A DNA stretch of 64,000 bases from Neocallimastix lanati (nom. inval.) (GCA_016946835.1 JACVTC010000068.1:413501-477500); one strand, 5' to 3'; shown: positions 1-13,504, counted from the stretch's first letter. Notes: generated from the sequence alone by a model not told the origin. Made by a program: numbers and translations.

Positions 1-1396
1 AAAAACTTTTTTATTTATATATATATTATATATATATATAAAACTTTTAAAATTTAAAAATAAAAGTAACCAATAGAACTATAAATTATTTATTAAATTT
101 TAATATTAATCGATAAAGAAAAAAGTGTTGAAATTTGAATAATATCTTATATTTTAAATATTTTTTATAATATTTAAAATTAAAGAATTTTAAAATATAA
201 AGATTGTATTTAAAGAAACTAAAGAGAGAAAGAATTTTTATATATATATATATTTTTAAGGTACATATAAATATATATTTTAAAGTAATATTAAAAATTA
301 TTTTATATAAAAAAAATTAATGTATAATAAAATCGAAAATCCAAATGGCACTTTAGTATAATAGGAAAAAATATAGTAAAGTTTTATTTTATTATTATTA
401 TTTTTTTTTTTAGAGATTTATGATTTTTATTTATTTAGATATAGTCAAATATAGTCAAATAATATTCAATATTTCATATATTAATAAAATAAAAATTAAA
501 GGAAGAAGCAAAAGAGTTATTAAAAGAAAAGAAAAAAAAAATTGATTATTTTAATATAGAAGGAAGAAATTTTAAATATTATAAAAAAATATATATATAT
601 TTAAAAGAAAAACTATAAGAAATATATAAAAAATAATAGATTATTTTAATATATACTGTAAGAAATATTAAAAAAAAAAAACAATAGTTTATTTTACTAT
701 TACAATAAAAAATATTAAAAAACAATATAAAAAATATTAAAATACAATAGATTATATTAATATAAACTAAAAAAAAAATATTAAAAAAAAAATAGATTAT
801 TTTAATATAGACTAAAAAAAAATATTAAAAAAAAAAAAAAATAGATTATTTTAATATATACTATAGGAAATATTAAAAAAAAAACCAGACTATTTTTAAT
901 CAATACTATAAGAAATATTAAAAAACAATAGATTATTGTAGTATATATTTAAAAAAAAAAAAGGATTTATATATATATGTAAGAACCATAAAAAAGAGAT
1001 TATTTAAATATATTTAAAACCGTATATATTAATTATATATTATATATAATTTTTATTATAACCATCTTATATAATTTATATAAATATTGTATTTTATATT
1101 TTATATTGTTTTCTAAATATATTATATATATATTTTTTTAATTTTATCAATTATATTTCTATCTATATATATAATAATCAACTGCTATGAAAAACAACGA
1201 CATTTTAGTTTTGAATATCTTATAAATAATAGAACATATATACCACTTTATATGAATAATTCAGTAAAATAAATTCTTTATTTGTAATTATTAGTAAATT
1301 ATTGATAAATATATAATAGTATATATATATATATATATATTTTTTTTTTAAAGAGAGAAGAGAAAAACAAAAAATAATAGATATAGATAAATTAAA
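1..1396. other. AT-rich upstream region of the GT4 gene
   Basis: No coding potential is visible on either strand. The stretch is A/T homopolymers and TA runs, with a degenerate tandem array at about 540-960 (listed separately). The last 50 bases before the start codon are purine-rich with almost no T-runs (positions 1350-1396), which suits a 5' leader, and the start codon sits in an AAAATGG context. TA-rich tracts at 1318-1340 could act as core promoter, but nothing distinguishes them from background. Confidence 0.6.
540..960. repeat. Degenerate tandem repeat, unit about 50 bp
   Basis: The unit reads roughly: AATAGATTATTTTAATATA, then ACTA followed by an A-run, then AATATTAAAAA. It recurs about seven times with changes in the A-run length (for example near 543, 636, 690, 750, 800, 850 and 925). 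It looks like a minisatellite grown by slippage. It lies 0.4-0.8 kb upstream of the GT4 gene. Confidence 0.6.
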
Positions 1397-4300
1397 ATGG
1401 AAAATAAGAAAAATAATAAAATTATTGCCTATAACAAGGCCAAATTTAACTTTAAGAATTTTAAAACTTTTGCTATTTATAATGGACCAGTAAACTTAAT
1501 TCAATGGCATCCAAGAACAGCTGTAGATATTCTTGTTCTCCCTATAGATAAATTAACCAACTCTGCTCTTGGTAGTTATGGTAATGAAAAGTCATTTGCT
1601 TCCAGTTCAGGGTATAATTCTCCATATCAAAACTCACCTATCATATTTGATACTAATAAAAATAATCTTGGAATCTATAATCGTGAATCAGATTCGTTTA
1701 TCTTTCGTGGTGTAAAGATGATTTTGGGTTTCATTGATATCTCAAAGTTTATAAAGAAATATAATGGTGCAAGTAGTTTTGCCAAAGTTGTAAAACATAA
1801 TTTAAAACCCATTGTAAAAGATTTTAATATAAAACCGGATGGTATTGCTATTTTAGGTTTACCAGAGTTAAGATTAATATGTTCCAATGAAGAATGCGTC
1901 GAATTTCTTACTAGTCTTCGTGAATATTTCCAAAATGTTATTCTCATTGCCGATGTGGATCATATTGAAATATTTAAGAAGGTAAGAGATACCATTGATG
2001 GTGTCTTCCTAAAGAGTTGTGTCTACTTCCAAGATGGAAATCAAAAAACAAGACATGATATGCCTACTCCGGGTTATTTGGATTATCTCAATGAATTAAA
2101 AAATGAAATCAATAATAAGGCAGATTTCATGGTATTTGATGTTGAAATTTTACCACCATTTGTTGGTAATCATAAAGAATTTTGTTTTATGCATAAAATT
2201 ATCCAATGGTTAAATGCAAAGAATTTCTTGGGAACCATTGTTCATAGTGATGAAATGAATGATCCAAATGATGTTCGTCCTCTCCCCTATTTAACTATTG
2301 CTGATGATAATGTGTTTGAATATGTAAATGCAGAAGCTATCGTGGAAACAAAGAAAGCCATTGAAGGTTTAGTACTAAAGTTAGATCCCTATGAATATGA
2401 AATTACACCTGCTATTTGGGAAAAAGTTTTAAGAGCTGTAAATTTCCCTGCAAGTTTAGCCACTCGTTTTAATTCCATTGCTGAAACAAAGAAAGAAGAC
2501 TTTGTGGATACCATCTATTCTAAACCAATACCTCCTAAGATACCTTTAATTGCCGAATTGAAAAAAGCAACTCAGAATGATGATGATGATAATGGTGAAA
2601 CGCTACGTAAGAGACCTACGGTGACTATTTCCGCAAGACCTTCCAGAGATTTAAATTTTGGTGGTAGTTTAAGAATTCATCACTCGGTCAGTTTTAAGAA
2701 TAGAAAGAATAAGCCGGTAGTTGAAAAGGAAAAAACCTACAATATTGTTCGTGTGACCAGTATGAATAATGTTGGTATCAGTTATGATGTGAAGAGAACC
2801 AGTGAAATTAATATGTCCATTGCAAAGGTGTTATTTAAGCTTTTAACGAAAAAGTTGCTTAGTCCAGTACGTAATTCCATTGATGTACCTTCCAACGAAT
2901 ATACTCCAGCCTTCAATAATATGATCGATACGTTGACGGAAATGATTGAGAAGCCTTCTCGTTGTATTCGTTACATAGAAAACTCGGTATTTAAGGATAA
3001 AAATATAAATATGATCTTCCGTCAATTGAAGGAGGACTTGTTAAATAATAAGGTGGAGGTGTTGACGGTAACGAGTGGTGCCCTTAATCTCAAGGAGGAG
3101 AATCAATTACCCTATAAGCCAGTGGTGGCCATTGGTGGTGAAGTTCAAGAGGAACCCAATATCCTTTATATCTTTGTTTCTGAAACTGCCCCAAGTATTT
3201 TAGAAGCCGTCCTTCACATCTACTGTAAACAGAAATATGTCTTCTCCACCCAACAATGTGTTATTATGGAATCCGCCGTGGTTGGTCAGACGCAAAAGCG
3301 TTGTGTCCTTCCCATCTCGGAACGTATCATTTGGCAATTGAATAATTTGGATTATTCCGAGAAGATTGACTTGGTAAGAAGAACACAGAAGGTGATTGAA
3401 TCCATTCAAAAAAGTAAAATTAGTTCTATCAATAGCCATGAAATGGTCTATGCCGTAGAAATTGCCAAGTATATCAAGCAATATTGTAATTATATTTTGA
3501 TTAAGAAACAAAACTATCAAGATCGTTTGATCGAAGCTACCTATCAAGGATTCCTTCCTACCAGTAAATTTGAAGAAGAATTAGCCCGGTTTGTCGCTTG
3601 GGCTACCTTAGATCCAAAGGGTCCAGAATTAATGAATGAATATTGTCGATGTATTCAACGGGTGGTCAATAATAAGTATTTCAAGTCGGATTCACCGTAT
3701 TCCGTATGTCTCTGTTATCTTTTCTTTGCCTTTTGGAAGGCGTGTCGTCGTATTGCCTGGATGAATTTATTTGCCTCCCTTTTAGATATTAATTCCCTGT
3801 ATCTGGAGGATTCGGATCAAGTCGCCGTCGGTATGGAAATGACGACCACGCATCACAACATGAATTTCTTATTTGATCTGAATAGTCATCAGCTGTCGAA
3901 GGCTATGCATTCGTTGTTACGTTCTCGTGGTAAGCGAGTACCGATCGGTAGTTATGAAAATCAGTTAAGTCAAACGCATAGTGAAAGTGATCATAAGGCG
4001 AAAACCATTGCCAATGCTTTCATTTTCGTCTATCCCGTGTTGGTTGATTTAATCTTGGTGAAGTTTGTCGGTTCTGGTATTTTCATTAGTAATCGTTTGG
4101 ATGTTGACGCTCGTCGCTGTATCAGTTTTGTCTTCCTTATTATTTTCCCGGTGGTCGGAGGTGTGATCAATTCTATCGCCAAGACGTGTACCTACTATTT
4201 CTTCTGTAAATCGATGCCTTTGATGTTGGAAGCCTTTTCGAAACGTTTATCCTCAGCGTTGATCGTCTTTACCGTGGGATCCGTTGCCCTTTCTGTGTTG

Positions 4301-7300
4301 TCGTTGTTTGTTTCGCACTTTAACTACTTTGCGGTGGGGTTGACCTTCTTATATTGTATGGGATTCTGTCTCTACATGTGTTTCTTTTCCATTCTTACCT
4401 CCATTAAAAATCCGGAATTATTGTTCTTGAAGTGTGAAGGTCCCCGTTCAGCTATCATAGGTGTCTGTATTCTTTTGGTTCCAATGCTTATTTCTCGCCT
4501 CGTCTTTCATGATGATAGTAAATCAAATATTGTTTGGGCACTTTATGATGTTGGTTTTATTTGTTCGGTGACATTTATGATCTTTAAATTTAAACATATT
4601 GCGCATGAATATATGGATTGGCCATATAAGTTAAAGATTCCATCCGAAGAGGTAAAAAAAAAAAAAAAACTTTTTTTATTTTATTTTATTTTATTTTTAT
4701 GTTATAAAATTAAAATTGAAACTTTTTTTTTTCTATTTATTTTTTATAAAATTAAAATTAAAACCATTTTTACTATTATTTATTTTTTATATACTTTTCT
4801 ATCCTTTTTTTTTTTATTTTGTTTAATAAATTATATACTAATTTATTATTTTTAACTTTATAAATATATATATTTATTAATGCTTTATTTATTTTTTTTT
4901 TTTTTATTTTTATTTTTTTTACTTTTATTTTTTTACATTTATTTATAATATATATTTATTAATGCTATATTTATTTTATATTATTTTTTATTTTTATTTA
5001 TTATATATATTTATTAATGCTATATTTATTTTATATTATTTTTTACTTTTATTTATTATATTTATTTATTAATGCTATATATATTTTATTTTATTTTATT
5101 TTATTTTTTTTTTTTTTTTATTTTTTTTACTTTTATTTTTATTTTAATTTTTATTATTATTTTTTTTTTTTTATTTTTTTTACTTTTATTTTTATTTTAA
5201 TTTTTATTATTTTTTTTTTTTATTTTTTTTACTTTTATTTTTATTTTAATTTTTATTTTTTTTTTTATTTAATTCCTATTAATTAATTAATTAATTAATT
5301 CTTATAATTCGAAATGGTAATAGGAAGTACAAAATTTCTTTGAAAGTAGTCATCCAAAACCAAAACCATTCCCAAATGAACCACAAGATGTATATGATAA
5401 ACGTATTCTTTTATGGAAGAGAGCAGCTCGTCAATACTATATGAGAGAAGTCAATAATTCAATTCATTCCCCTTCTATTAAATCTCCACCAGCACTTATT
5501 AAACAACGTGTCAGTCAAGAACGTTGGGAATTAGAATTAATGCAGTGGTTCTTCCTTCGTACTGGTACTACCGTTTATCCGGAGAGATATAGTAATCAAT
5601 GGGATACGATGGTAAAGGGTGGTATTATTGATTTAAAGAAAAAATATCAAATTGAAAAATTGAATCGTGGTGATTTACTTTTCTCTTTCGAAAATTCTGC
5701 TATCTACTATGGTATCTTCTATTTCATCTTCATTTTCATCGATAAATGGGCTATGCTTATTATCACAGGTACTCCAGCTATTTATATAGAAGATGGTACT
5801 AATGATGACTATATTACCGCTACGTTGTTTGGTACATTGTTCATGTTGATTACTTCTGGTTTCTTGGAATTAACGTTAGCTGCCTTATTAAAGTATGAAA
5901 GTCAAAATACCATTCAGGTACGTATGAATACACACAAGGGTAAAGAAATGTTTGCTTCGTTCAAGAGTAACAGTAGAAAGATTTATCATACGGAATTGGT
6001 GAAGTTCTTATCGTTAATGTTCTTAGTGTTGATGGCTATTGTTGGTTTCTACTTTAAATTGTATAGTGATTCGCTTAAGATGTCAACCTTGATTGTTTTC
6101 TGTTGTTCTTGTCTTGGTTTCGTTGGATTCTTGGTCGGTCTCTTCCATAAACTTTTCTTTAAGTCTCAGGATACGGAAGTTTTATTGAATAAGATCATTG
6201 TCTTCATCATTATCATTTCTGTCACGATACCTGTGGTGTTATCCTACATCTTTGGTATGAAGTGGTACACCGCCATTTCTACTTCCATCAGTGGTTGGCT
6301 CTTTGGTATTACCTGTATCATTTTATACTTTAAGGAAACCTTTAGTAATGTCCACTACACCACTACCCTTTCTCCTCATTTAGCTTCGTCTGGTCAACGT
6401 TTTATTAATGATACGCATGATTCGCTTGCCATTAAGACCTTGAATACGTTCTGTCAATTGAAGGCCCCTAAAACCAAGATTGCGCTTTCCTCTCAATCCC
6501 ATCAATTAATTTTCAATAAGATGAACTATTATTTGGAACAGTTTTCCTATCTACCAGAAAATCATATCTTGAAATTGGCCTTCCCTAAGGGAAAGCTTAT
6601 TCTCTCCACGATTGTTCATGACCTATCGAATGGAAAGGTTCAAGTCTACTTCTTGCCGGAACAACTCTTTGATATTGCCGGTCATAAGTATACAGCAATT
6701 TCTCGTATGAATGAAAATAGTATTTTGGAGGTGTATACTTTTGAAAAACGTACCATGGGTGTTGTTTCAGATACCATTAATGAGGAGGTGACGAACTGGA
6801 TTTGTGCTTGTATTGTCCATGAATTCTGTGAACAAGTTTTCGGTTACACTCACGCCGGCGCTTGTGTCTGTGAATACCTCTGCTGTCCGTCCGATCAGGT
6901 ATTAAAGAAGCTTCCATCACGTTATGACTATCAAATTAAGAACAGTTCTGACTATGAAATTCGTAAGATGTATTACAATACCGATAATATTACGCTTCAA
7001 AAGGGTCTCTTTGATATTCGAGTAGATATTGAATGGCCAAGACTTTCTCGTGAATCGCGTGTATGGTTAATTCGTTGGATATCCGATTTAGAAAGGGTCA
7101 TCTCCGAATTTGATAATCGTACCTACAACTTTAATATCTCCAAGATTAAGACCTTCTTGAATAACATTCCTGAAAATTTAATGGCTACCATCCATCGCTA
7201 CAATAATCCTGCATTAGATATTCGTGAATTAGTTGCGATGAACGTCATTGCCATCTATAATTCTCGTTTAATTCTTCAAGACTTGAATCCAAATTCCACC

Positions 7301-10300
7301 TTCCGTATTGGTAGAAGAGGTAATAACAATGAAGGTAATGGTAATGTTCTCCGAAAGAATACGAGATATTCGTTTGTTGTCAGTTTCAAGACCCTTCAAC
7401 CGTTCAAGTCGAAGGTGAGCGCTAATACCGTCAATACAACCATGAGACGTTCCCAACGTGAAATTGAAAATGAAAAACCTTCCTTCCTCGAAAATATTTC
7501 TATTCGTTTGAAGGAGTATGAACTTATTTTGTTCTTGGCCCTTACGGGTGATCCAAGATTCGGAAGGGAATTGAGTAGTATGAAGATTATGTTCCCGTTG
7601 AAGTCCATGGCTATTTTCATCTATAAGCTCTCGCGTAAGCTCTCCTGGAATATCACCAAGAATCTCTACCTCACCCATAAAACCGAAACGACCACCTTGA
7701 TGCGACAAATGAAGGATGGTCTCTTCCGTACTCATTTCATCAGTGGAGGTCAACTTCAAAGAGTGGATGCCTACAACTCGGGTACCGAAACCATTGTAAG
7801 TATCATGGAATTCCGTGATGGCTATATGATTGCTAATCGTTTCACGGGTCCAAAGGAACCCGTCTGGAGACCCTCTGCCAACGATGTTCCAATCAGTAAG
7901 GGTTACTACAATCAAAAGAATAAACAGTTGTTGTATGAACAGGATTTGGATAAGGATGGTAAGATTACTCAGACGAAGGTGTACGTCTATAAGAATGGCG
8001 AACAACAATTCCCGGTGGAGGCGTACTACGTTGAAAAGGATATTAAACTTACGGATAATCATGCCGAAAATCAAAAGTATCTTAAGAAGCGTATCTTTTA
8101 TGATCAGGGAGAAAACCATCGTATCTCAACGGTCATCCTTCGTGTCAAACAAGAAAAAACCGGCGAAAATATTGATGTCTATGCGACCTATGTCTATGAG
8201 AAGGCGTCGAACAACAATGTCACTCACCCCATACCAAAGTATATTTCGTACAAATGTAATCAGCTGAACTGGTCGATGGTCACCTTTTACGCCACCGGTT
8301 ATAAGATTGAAAACCCAACGCTTGCCGAGGCCCCAAAGTTCTCGCGTATTGAATTCCGTCGTTTGAATAATCCAAATGTCGTCTACATCACCACCTTTGA
8401 CTACTCTCACCCACAGAATACGAAGACCAATACCGTCCTTTACTCTGAAGTCACGAATAACTATGTCCAGGTGGAGACGCCCTATGAAGTTGCCAATGAT
8501 CCCTTAAAGATCTTAACCGATATCCCTTCGCCTTCCTTCTATGCCAACAATGAAGTGCTCACCCACGACCTAAAATCAAGAAAGGGTTGGATCTCGCATA
8601 ACAAGGTGAAGACCATTTCCTACTTCAGTTCCAAGTATTCCACCTCCCTCCGTCGTCAAGAATTATGGACGTACTGGCGTGCCAATAAGATTGAAGGGGT
8701 CTTTGCGCGTAACTTGGATGAACATCTTCTTCGTGAAGAAAAGGTTCTTCAAAAGTATTGGGAATACCGTGATCATGGTGAAAAGGAAAAAGCGGTAGAG
8801 TCGTTGACGAAGGTTAAGCATATTTTGGATGTCATCTTGGTGGTCACGGATCGTCCTACCACCCGTACTAATATGCACTTGAAGTATTCCGATTTGGAGA
8901 TCTTGGGTACTGGTGGTGATGGTACTGAGGTAGGTCGTCAATCCGAGACGGAGCAAGATCAAACCATTCTTTCCGTCATGAACTTGGATAGTGGTACCTG
9001 GCCAACTGGTGGTGGTGGTGTCGGTAGTTGTCGTAGAGATCTTATCGACTATTTGGAACACATTCGTTGGCATGCGTTGGTTGAAATTGGTTCGGCCGAA
9101 GCGGTTCAACGTGATTATCAAATTGAAAGAAATATCGCTTCCATTACCTATTTACCACTTTGGGATGTTGATTTTGCCTCGCCTGATGAAAACATTTACC
9201 GTAAGTTGAATTATCGTGAGCTTTGTCGGAAGAAGATGCATACGAAGGATGAAATTGTTTCCAATATTTTCTCACCGATCATTTATCAGTTAATTTATGC
9301 CTGTATGGACGAGGACTTAACGAACGATAAGTTACAGGAGTATGAGGAACTGTTTGTCGATTTGTACCTTTACTTCCAAAAGTGTGATTGGACCATTTCA
9401 TGGAATCATGTCGTCACCCAACGTACCTGGATTTGTACTTGGTTAGAAGTTTCGGAACAGAAGTTGAGAGAGGGTAAGTTGATTGATATAGAGATGCCGA
9501 CGTTGAAGGAAATTGATATGCTATTCTCGCTCATTAATCGTTTGCTTTTCCCACTTTCGGCCAAGTTGGATAAGGTTCCGGTCGTTCATGCCTCGCATCA
9601 TGGTATTCAAGCTATTCTTGGGGTCATTGCGAAGAAGATTCATGGTTCCACGTTGGTCGTTTGGGATCACGGTATCTTGTGGCGTGAACGTCTCTTTGGT
9701 CTCTGCTCGTCCGACGATATGCCAAAGTTTGTCCAGATAGGATTTGTCGGGTTGACCCGGTTGGTCTCCCGTCTGGTGTATGCCAATGCCGACTATGTTA
9801 CCCCTTGTACCAGTATACAGAATGTTACGTGGGAGCAATGGCTTGGTGGTGGTAAGTATGGTGATGATGCCGAGAGACAACGTGTCGCCAGAAATATTTA
9901 TCCCGTCGTGAATGGTATGAATGTGGCACGTTTTAATCCAAAACCAGAACTCGAAAATCAAAGTCCATTGGCGGTGATGCTTTCGCACATTTCCCCCGTT
10001 AAAGATATTCATAATGCTATTCAGGCCGCTAATGTCATTGTCAATGATCTTCATATTACGAATTATCAACTTCATATCTATGGTAGTAAGGAAAAGGATG
10101 CCGGTTATGCTGTGGAATCGCAAAACTTGATTAACTCGTTGAACCTTCAAAACAACGTCATTCTTCAGGGTCTCGGTAATCCTTCGAAGGTCCTTCCCTC
10201 GGGTTGGGTGTTTGTCAACTCTTCGATTACGGAAGGTTTACCATTGGCGCTTGGTGAAGCAGGTTTATGTGGATTACCGGTGGTTTGTACGGATGTTGGT

Positions 10301-10648
10301 GGTAGTCGTGAAGTAATATCTAACTTGGAAACCGGTGAAGTCTTTGGTGCCATTGTCCCACCACAAAAGGCAAGACAATTGGCGCTTGGTGAATTGAGAG
10401 TGTTAACGATGACCGATGGATTGGAACAGTTGATCGAACCGGAAGCCCCCATGGTAAAATTGGATGATTTATTGGGACAGGGACCGAAGGCGGTAGAACA
10501 AAGAATGTGTGATCCTACCATTAAAGAAAAGAGACAAAAACTTGGTTTGTTATTGAGACAGAGAACCATTGATACCTTTTCCATTGCTAAATATTGGCGT
10601 CAACATGAACAAGTTTTATGGTTAGGTTGGCTCTATAAGAATGCTTAA
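1397..10648 (+). CDS. Giant multi-pass membrane GT4 (PelF/DUF3492-like) glycosyltransferase, 2,859 aa
   Basis: Two exons, 1397-4651 and 5324-10648; the phase-0 intron 4652-5323 (672 bp) separates GAG|gtaaaa and aatag|GAAGTA. Residues 1-350 form an alpha/beta-looking domain I cannot name. About six transmembrane segments lie at 874-1070 and six more at 1212-1420. A large soluble region (about 1420-2280) precedes a GT-B glycosyltransferase at about 2290-2840. Visible GT4 landmarks are GTWPTGGGGVG near 2309 (cf. the G-T-Y/W-P...GGV start of PelF-type enzymes), HASHHG at 2507, MLSHISPVKD, and the E-x7-E motif EGLPLALGE at 2722-2730. GT4 enzymes of this type use nucleotide-sugar donors; PelF makes a GalNAc-rich exopolysaccharide, and a large membrane GT4 (Gtb3/Gt4c) serves fungal galactosaminogalactan. 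A surface polysaccharide synthase is therefore inferred; the substrate is unproven. Codons are GGT/CGT/GCC-rich and GC is well above the surroundings. Confidence 0.9.
4652..5323 (+). other. 672-bp phase-0 intron of the GT4 gene
   Basis: The donor GTAAAA is followed at once by a run of A, then by T-rich sequence with a near-repeat of TATATTTATTAATGCTATAT (near 4870, 4945, 5005 and 5065) and a three-fold repeat of poly-T/ACTTTTATTTTTATTTTAATTTTTATT (about 5100-5260). The acceptor is AATAG at 5319-5323. Removing it joins two reading frames in phase 0, and the joined exon start (EVQNFFESSHPKPKPFPNEP) reads as protein. Open frames inside the intron encode only Phe/Tyr/Ile/Leu and are not genes. 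Confidence 0.88.
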
Positions 10649-10650
10649 AG

Positions 10651-10683
<33 letters not shown>

Positions 10684-11934
10684 CTTTTAAAAAAAAAAAA
10701 AAAGAAATTTTTTAAAGAAAGAAAGTAGAAAAAAATAAAAAAAAAAAGAAATTTTTAAAGAAAGAAAAAAGAAATTTTTTAAAGAAAGAAAGTAGAAAAA
10801 AAAAAAAAAAAAATAAATTAAAGGTCTTATCATACTATAAAAACTAACTCTAAAGCAATTCTTATCTAAAGACATTTTATCAAATCATTAATAATCAAAA
10901 ATTATCATCTCTATTTATTAGTAATAATTTAATATTAAATTTATAACTTTTTTTTTTTTATTTTATTTTACATCACAACTCTCTATATATTCAAACATTT
11001 AAAGGAATTAATAATATGATTAAAATGAACCATTATCAACAATAATTAAAAAAAAAAAACTTTTTTCTTTTTTTATTTTAGAAAAAAAAAAAAAAATTAT
11101 TATTATTAGAAACAAAAAAAAAAAAAAGCAAAAAAAAAAAAAAAAAAAAATTTTTTTTTATCATTTTTATTTTTTTTTATTGATGTATGTTTAACCTTTA
11201 TTTTATTCTATTCATTATTTAATTTTTTTTATATCCATTTTATGATTGTTTTTCAATATCATTTTAATATTTTTATTTTTTATATCATTTTTATTTTTTA
11301 TTTTTTATTTTTTTTTATTTTAGTTTTAATTTTTATTTAATATATCTATTATTATTTTTTTTTTATATTTTTTTATCAAATTTATTATCATTTTTTATTT
11401 TTATATTTTTATATATTATTTTTTATTATATATTATATATATTTTTTAAATTTCCTTATGTTTTTATTATTATTTTTTTTTTATTATTTTTTAGTTTTTA
11501 TTTTCAAGATTATTATTATTAATTTATCTATATCATATTATTCATTAATTATTTAAATATTAATTATATAAAAAAAAAAAAAAATAATGTAATTTATATT
11601 CATTTTAAAAAAAAAAAAAAAAAAAGACATAAATAAAATTTTTTTACAAATATTAATAATATATATGTTAAGGAGTCATAAAGAATGTGGTGTATACACA
11701 CACAAAATATTTATATTATTTATTTATTTATTTATTTTATTATTATTTTTATATTTTATGAAAAAAAGGACTCTGTTAGTTAATAGGATTACATTAATTC
11801 AATATTTAATCTTTTTTACAATACATTATATCAATTAATATACTTTATATAATATCTTAATGTTCATTACTGAACATTCACCCATTTTTTTTACATCCAT
11901 AAAAACTTTGAAAGTTTAGATAGATAGATCAATT

Positions 11935-12200
11935 TTTTTCTTATTAAAAAAAAAAAAAATACTTTTTTCAGGATTTTTAAAATTAATTCCTTCCTTGATA
12001 CAGATTTTGAATTGTACAATAATATATGCCCATTTTAATTTTAATAGCTTCCTCTCATAAAATAGGAGATAATTTAGGAGCATTGAGGGAAATGTTTTCG
12101 CAGAGTTATCTAATGTTCTGATTCATTCATTCTTTCTATCAGTGTGACCATTTTTGTTGGGGAAGGGAGATTTACCTGATGTAGAATGATTAAACGTAGT
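11935..12200 (-). mobile_element. Decayed Ty1/copia integrase-region fragment
   Basis: Read on the minus strand, one frame gives PNKNGHTDRKNE, a stop, then IRTLDNSAKTFPSMLLNYLL. This fits the copia integrase signature 'P-Q-Q-N-G-x-A-E-R-x-N-x-T-L...ML' with the following helix, interrupted by stops. The nucleotide sequence also matches the better-preserved fossil at 16380-16580 (shared AAAATAGGAGATAATTTAG, TAGCTTC and GTAGAATGATTAAA blocks). No LTRs could be recognised. Old, non-functional. Confidence 0.7.
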
Positions 12201-12211
12201 TCCAACAGTTT

Positions 12212-12650
12212 TATTTATTTATGTTTATTGCTTTTTTTTTTTTTTTTTTTTAAACATTTTTAAGAAAGATATTTATTATTCATTTAAAGAATATGTGTCA
12301 TTACCCATTTATTTATGTTTTTTGCTTTTTTTTTTTTTTAAACATTTTTAAGAAAGATATTTATTATTCATTTAAAGAATATGTGTCATTACCCATTAAT
12401 TTATAACTATTTTATTATTTTCTATAGTACATGTATTTGTTGTCTTTGCTGACTCTGATTACTAAAGTATTTGATTACTAAAGTGTTATATAAATCTGTT
12501 AATACATAACACTTTAGTCATCAGAAATGTTATTTTATATTTTTATATTTTATTATGTATTTATTTATTTATTTATTTATTTATTTTTTTATTGCTTTTT
12601 TAACATTTTTAAGAAAGACTTTATCCATTTTAAGAATATGTCATTTCGAG
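12212..12650. repeat. About 95-bp direct repeat, two near-identical copies plus a shorter third
   Basis: Copies at about 12214-12308 and 12309-12398 share ATTTATGTTT.TTGC, a T-run, AAACATTTTTAAGAAAGATA, TTTATTATTCATTTAAAGAA and TATGTGTCATTACCCATT. A third, diverged copy follows at about 12560-12650 (TTGC, T-run, AACATTTTTAAGAAAGAC, AAGAATATGTCATT). They differ mainly in T-run length. Confidence 0.8.
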
Positions 12651-12849
12651 TTAATTTATAATTATTTTTCTATAGTAGTCTAACCGTATTGATACCGTTT
12701 TTAAGGTTACACTGCATTATATTATCGAATAAAAAAAAAAATTTTTTTTTTTTTTTTTTTTTTTTACATTTAATAATGTTAGTATAATGGACAATGGAAG
12801 TTAACACATAACAGGTGATATTTAATAACTACAATGTTGTCTTAAACTC

Positions 12850-12995
12850 TTTTTTTTTTTATATTTTAATAATTATTATATTTTAATAATTTTTTATATT
12901 TTAATAATTTTTTATATTTTAATAATTTTTTATATTTTAATAATTTATTTATATTTTAATAATTTTTTTATATTTTAATAATATTTATATTTTAA
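12850..12995. repeat. ATATTTTAATAATTTTTT short tandem repeat
   Basis: An 18-20 bp unit, TATATTTTAATAATTTTT, is repeated about eight times with slight length changes. Simple slippage array. Confidence 0.75.
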
Positions 12996-13180
12996 TTAAT
13001 TAATCATTTTATTATTACTTATAATTTGGCATCTTGTTAACACAAAATAAATAAGAATAAATATTTATTTAAATATTTATTTTTATTATATATATATTTT
13101 AAAAAATAATTATATATATATATATAAATAACTTTGTAAAGAACTATCAGCAATATTACATTCAGATTAGACATATTTAA

Positions 13181-13264
13181 TTTTTTTTTCTTTTCTTTCT
13201 ATAAGATCTCTAAATAGGATATTTTTTTTTTTCTTTTCTTTCTATAAGATCTCTAAATAGGATA
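13181..13264. repeat. 42-bp tandem duplication
   Basis: T-run, CTTTTCTTTCTATAAGATCT, then CTAAATAGGATA, occurs twice in a row (13181-13221 and 13222-13264), nearly identical, suggesting a recent duplication. Confidence 0.8.
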
Positions 13265-13286
13265 AACTCTAATGTCAACACGCCTT

Positions 13287-13323
<37 letters not shown>

Positions 13324-13504
13324 AAATTTTGTTTTTCTATTTCTTAAAATTTTGTTTTATCTAAAATTTTATTTTATATTTTATTTTATTTTATATTTTA
13401 TTTTATTTTTATTTTATTTTATATTTTATTTTTTATTTTATTTTTTATTTTTATTTTTTTTTTTATAATAAAATTTATTATTTAAATCATTAATATAAAA
13501 TTAA

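Noticed and set aside
5017-5286. 89-codon plus-strand frame rich in Phe/Tyr
   Set aside because: Lies wholly in the intron of the GT4 gene and consists of T-run codons.
7268-8119. 283-codon antisense frame within the GT4 gene
   Set aside because: Shadow of the long real frame; no recognisable domain, and the opposite strand is clearly coding.
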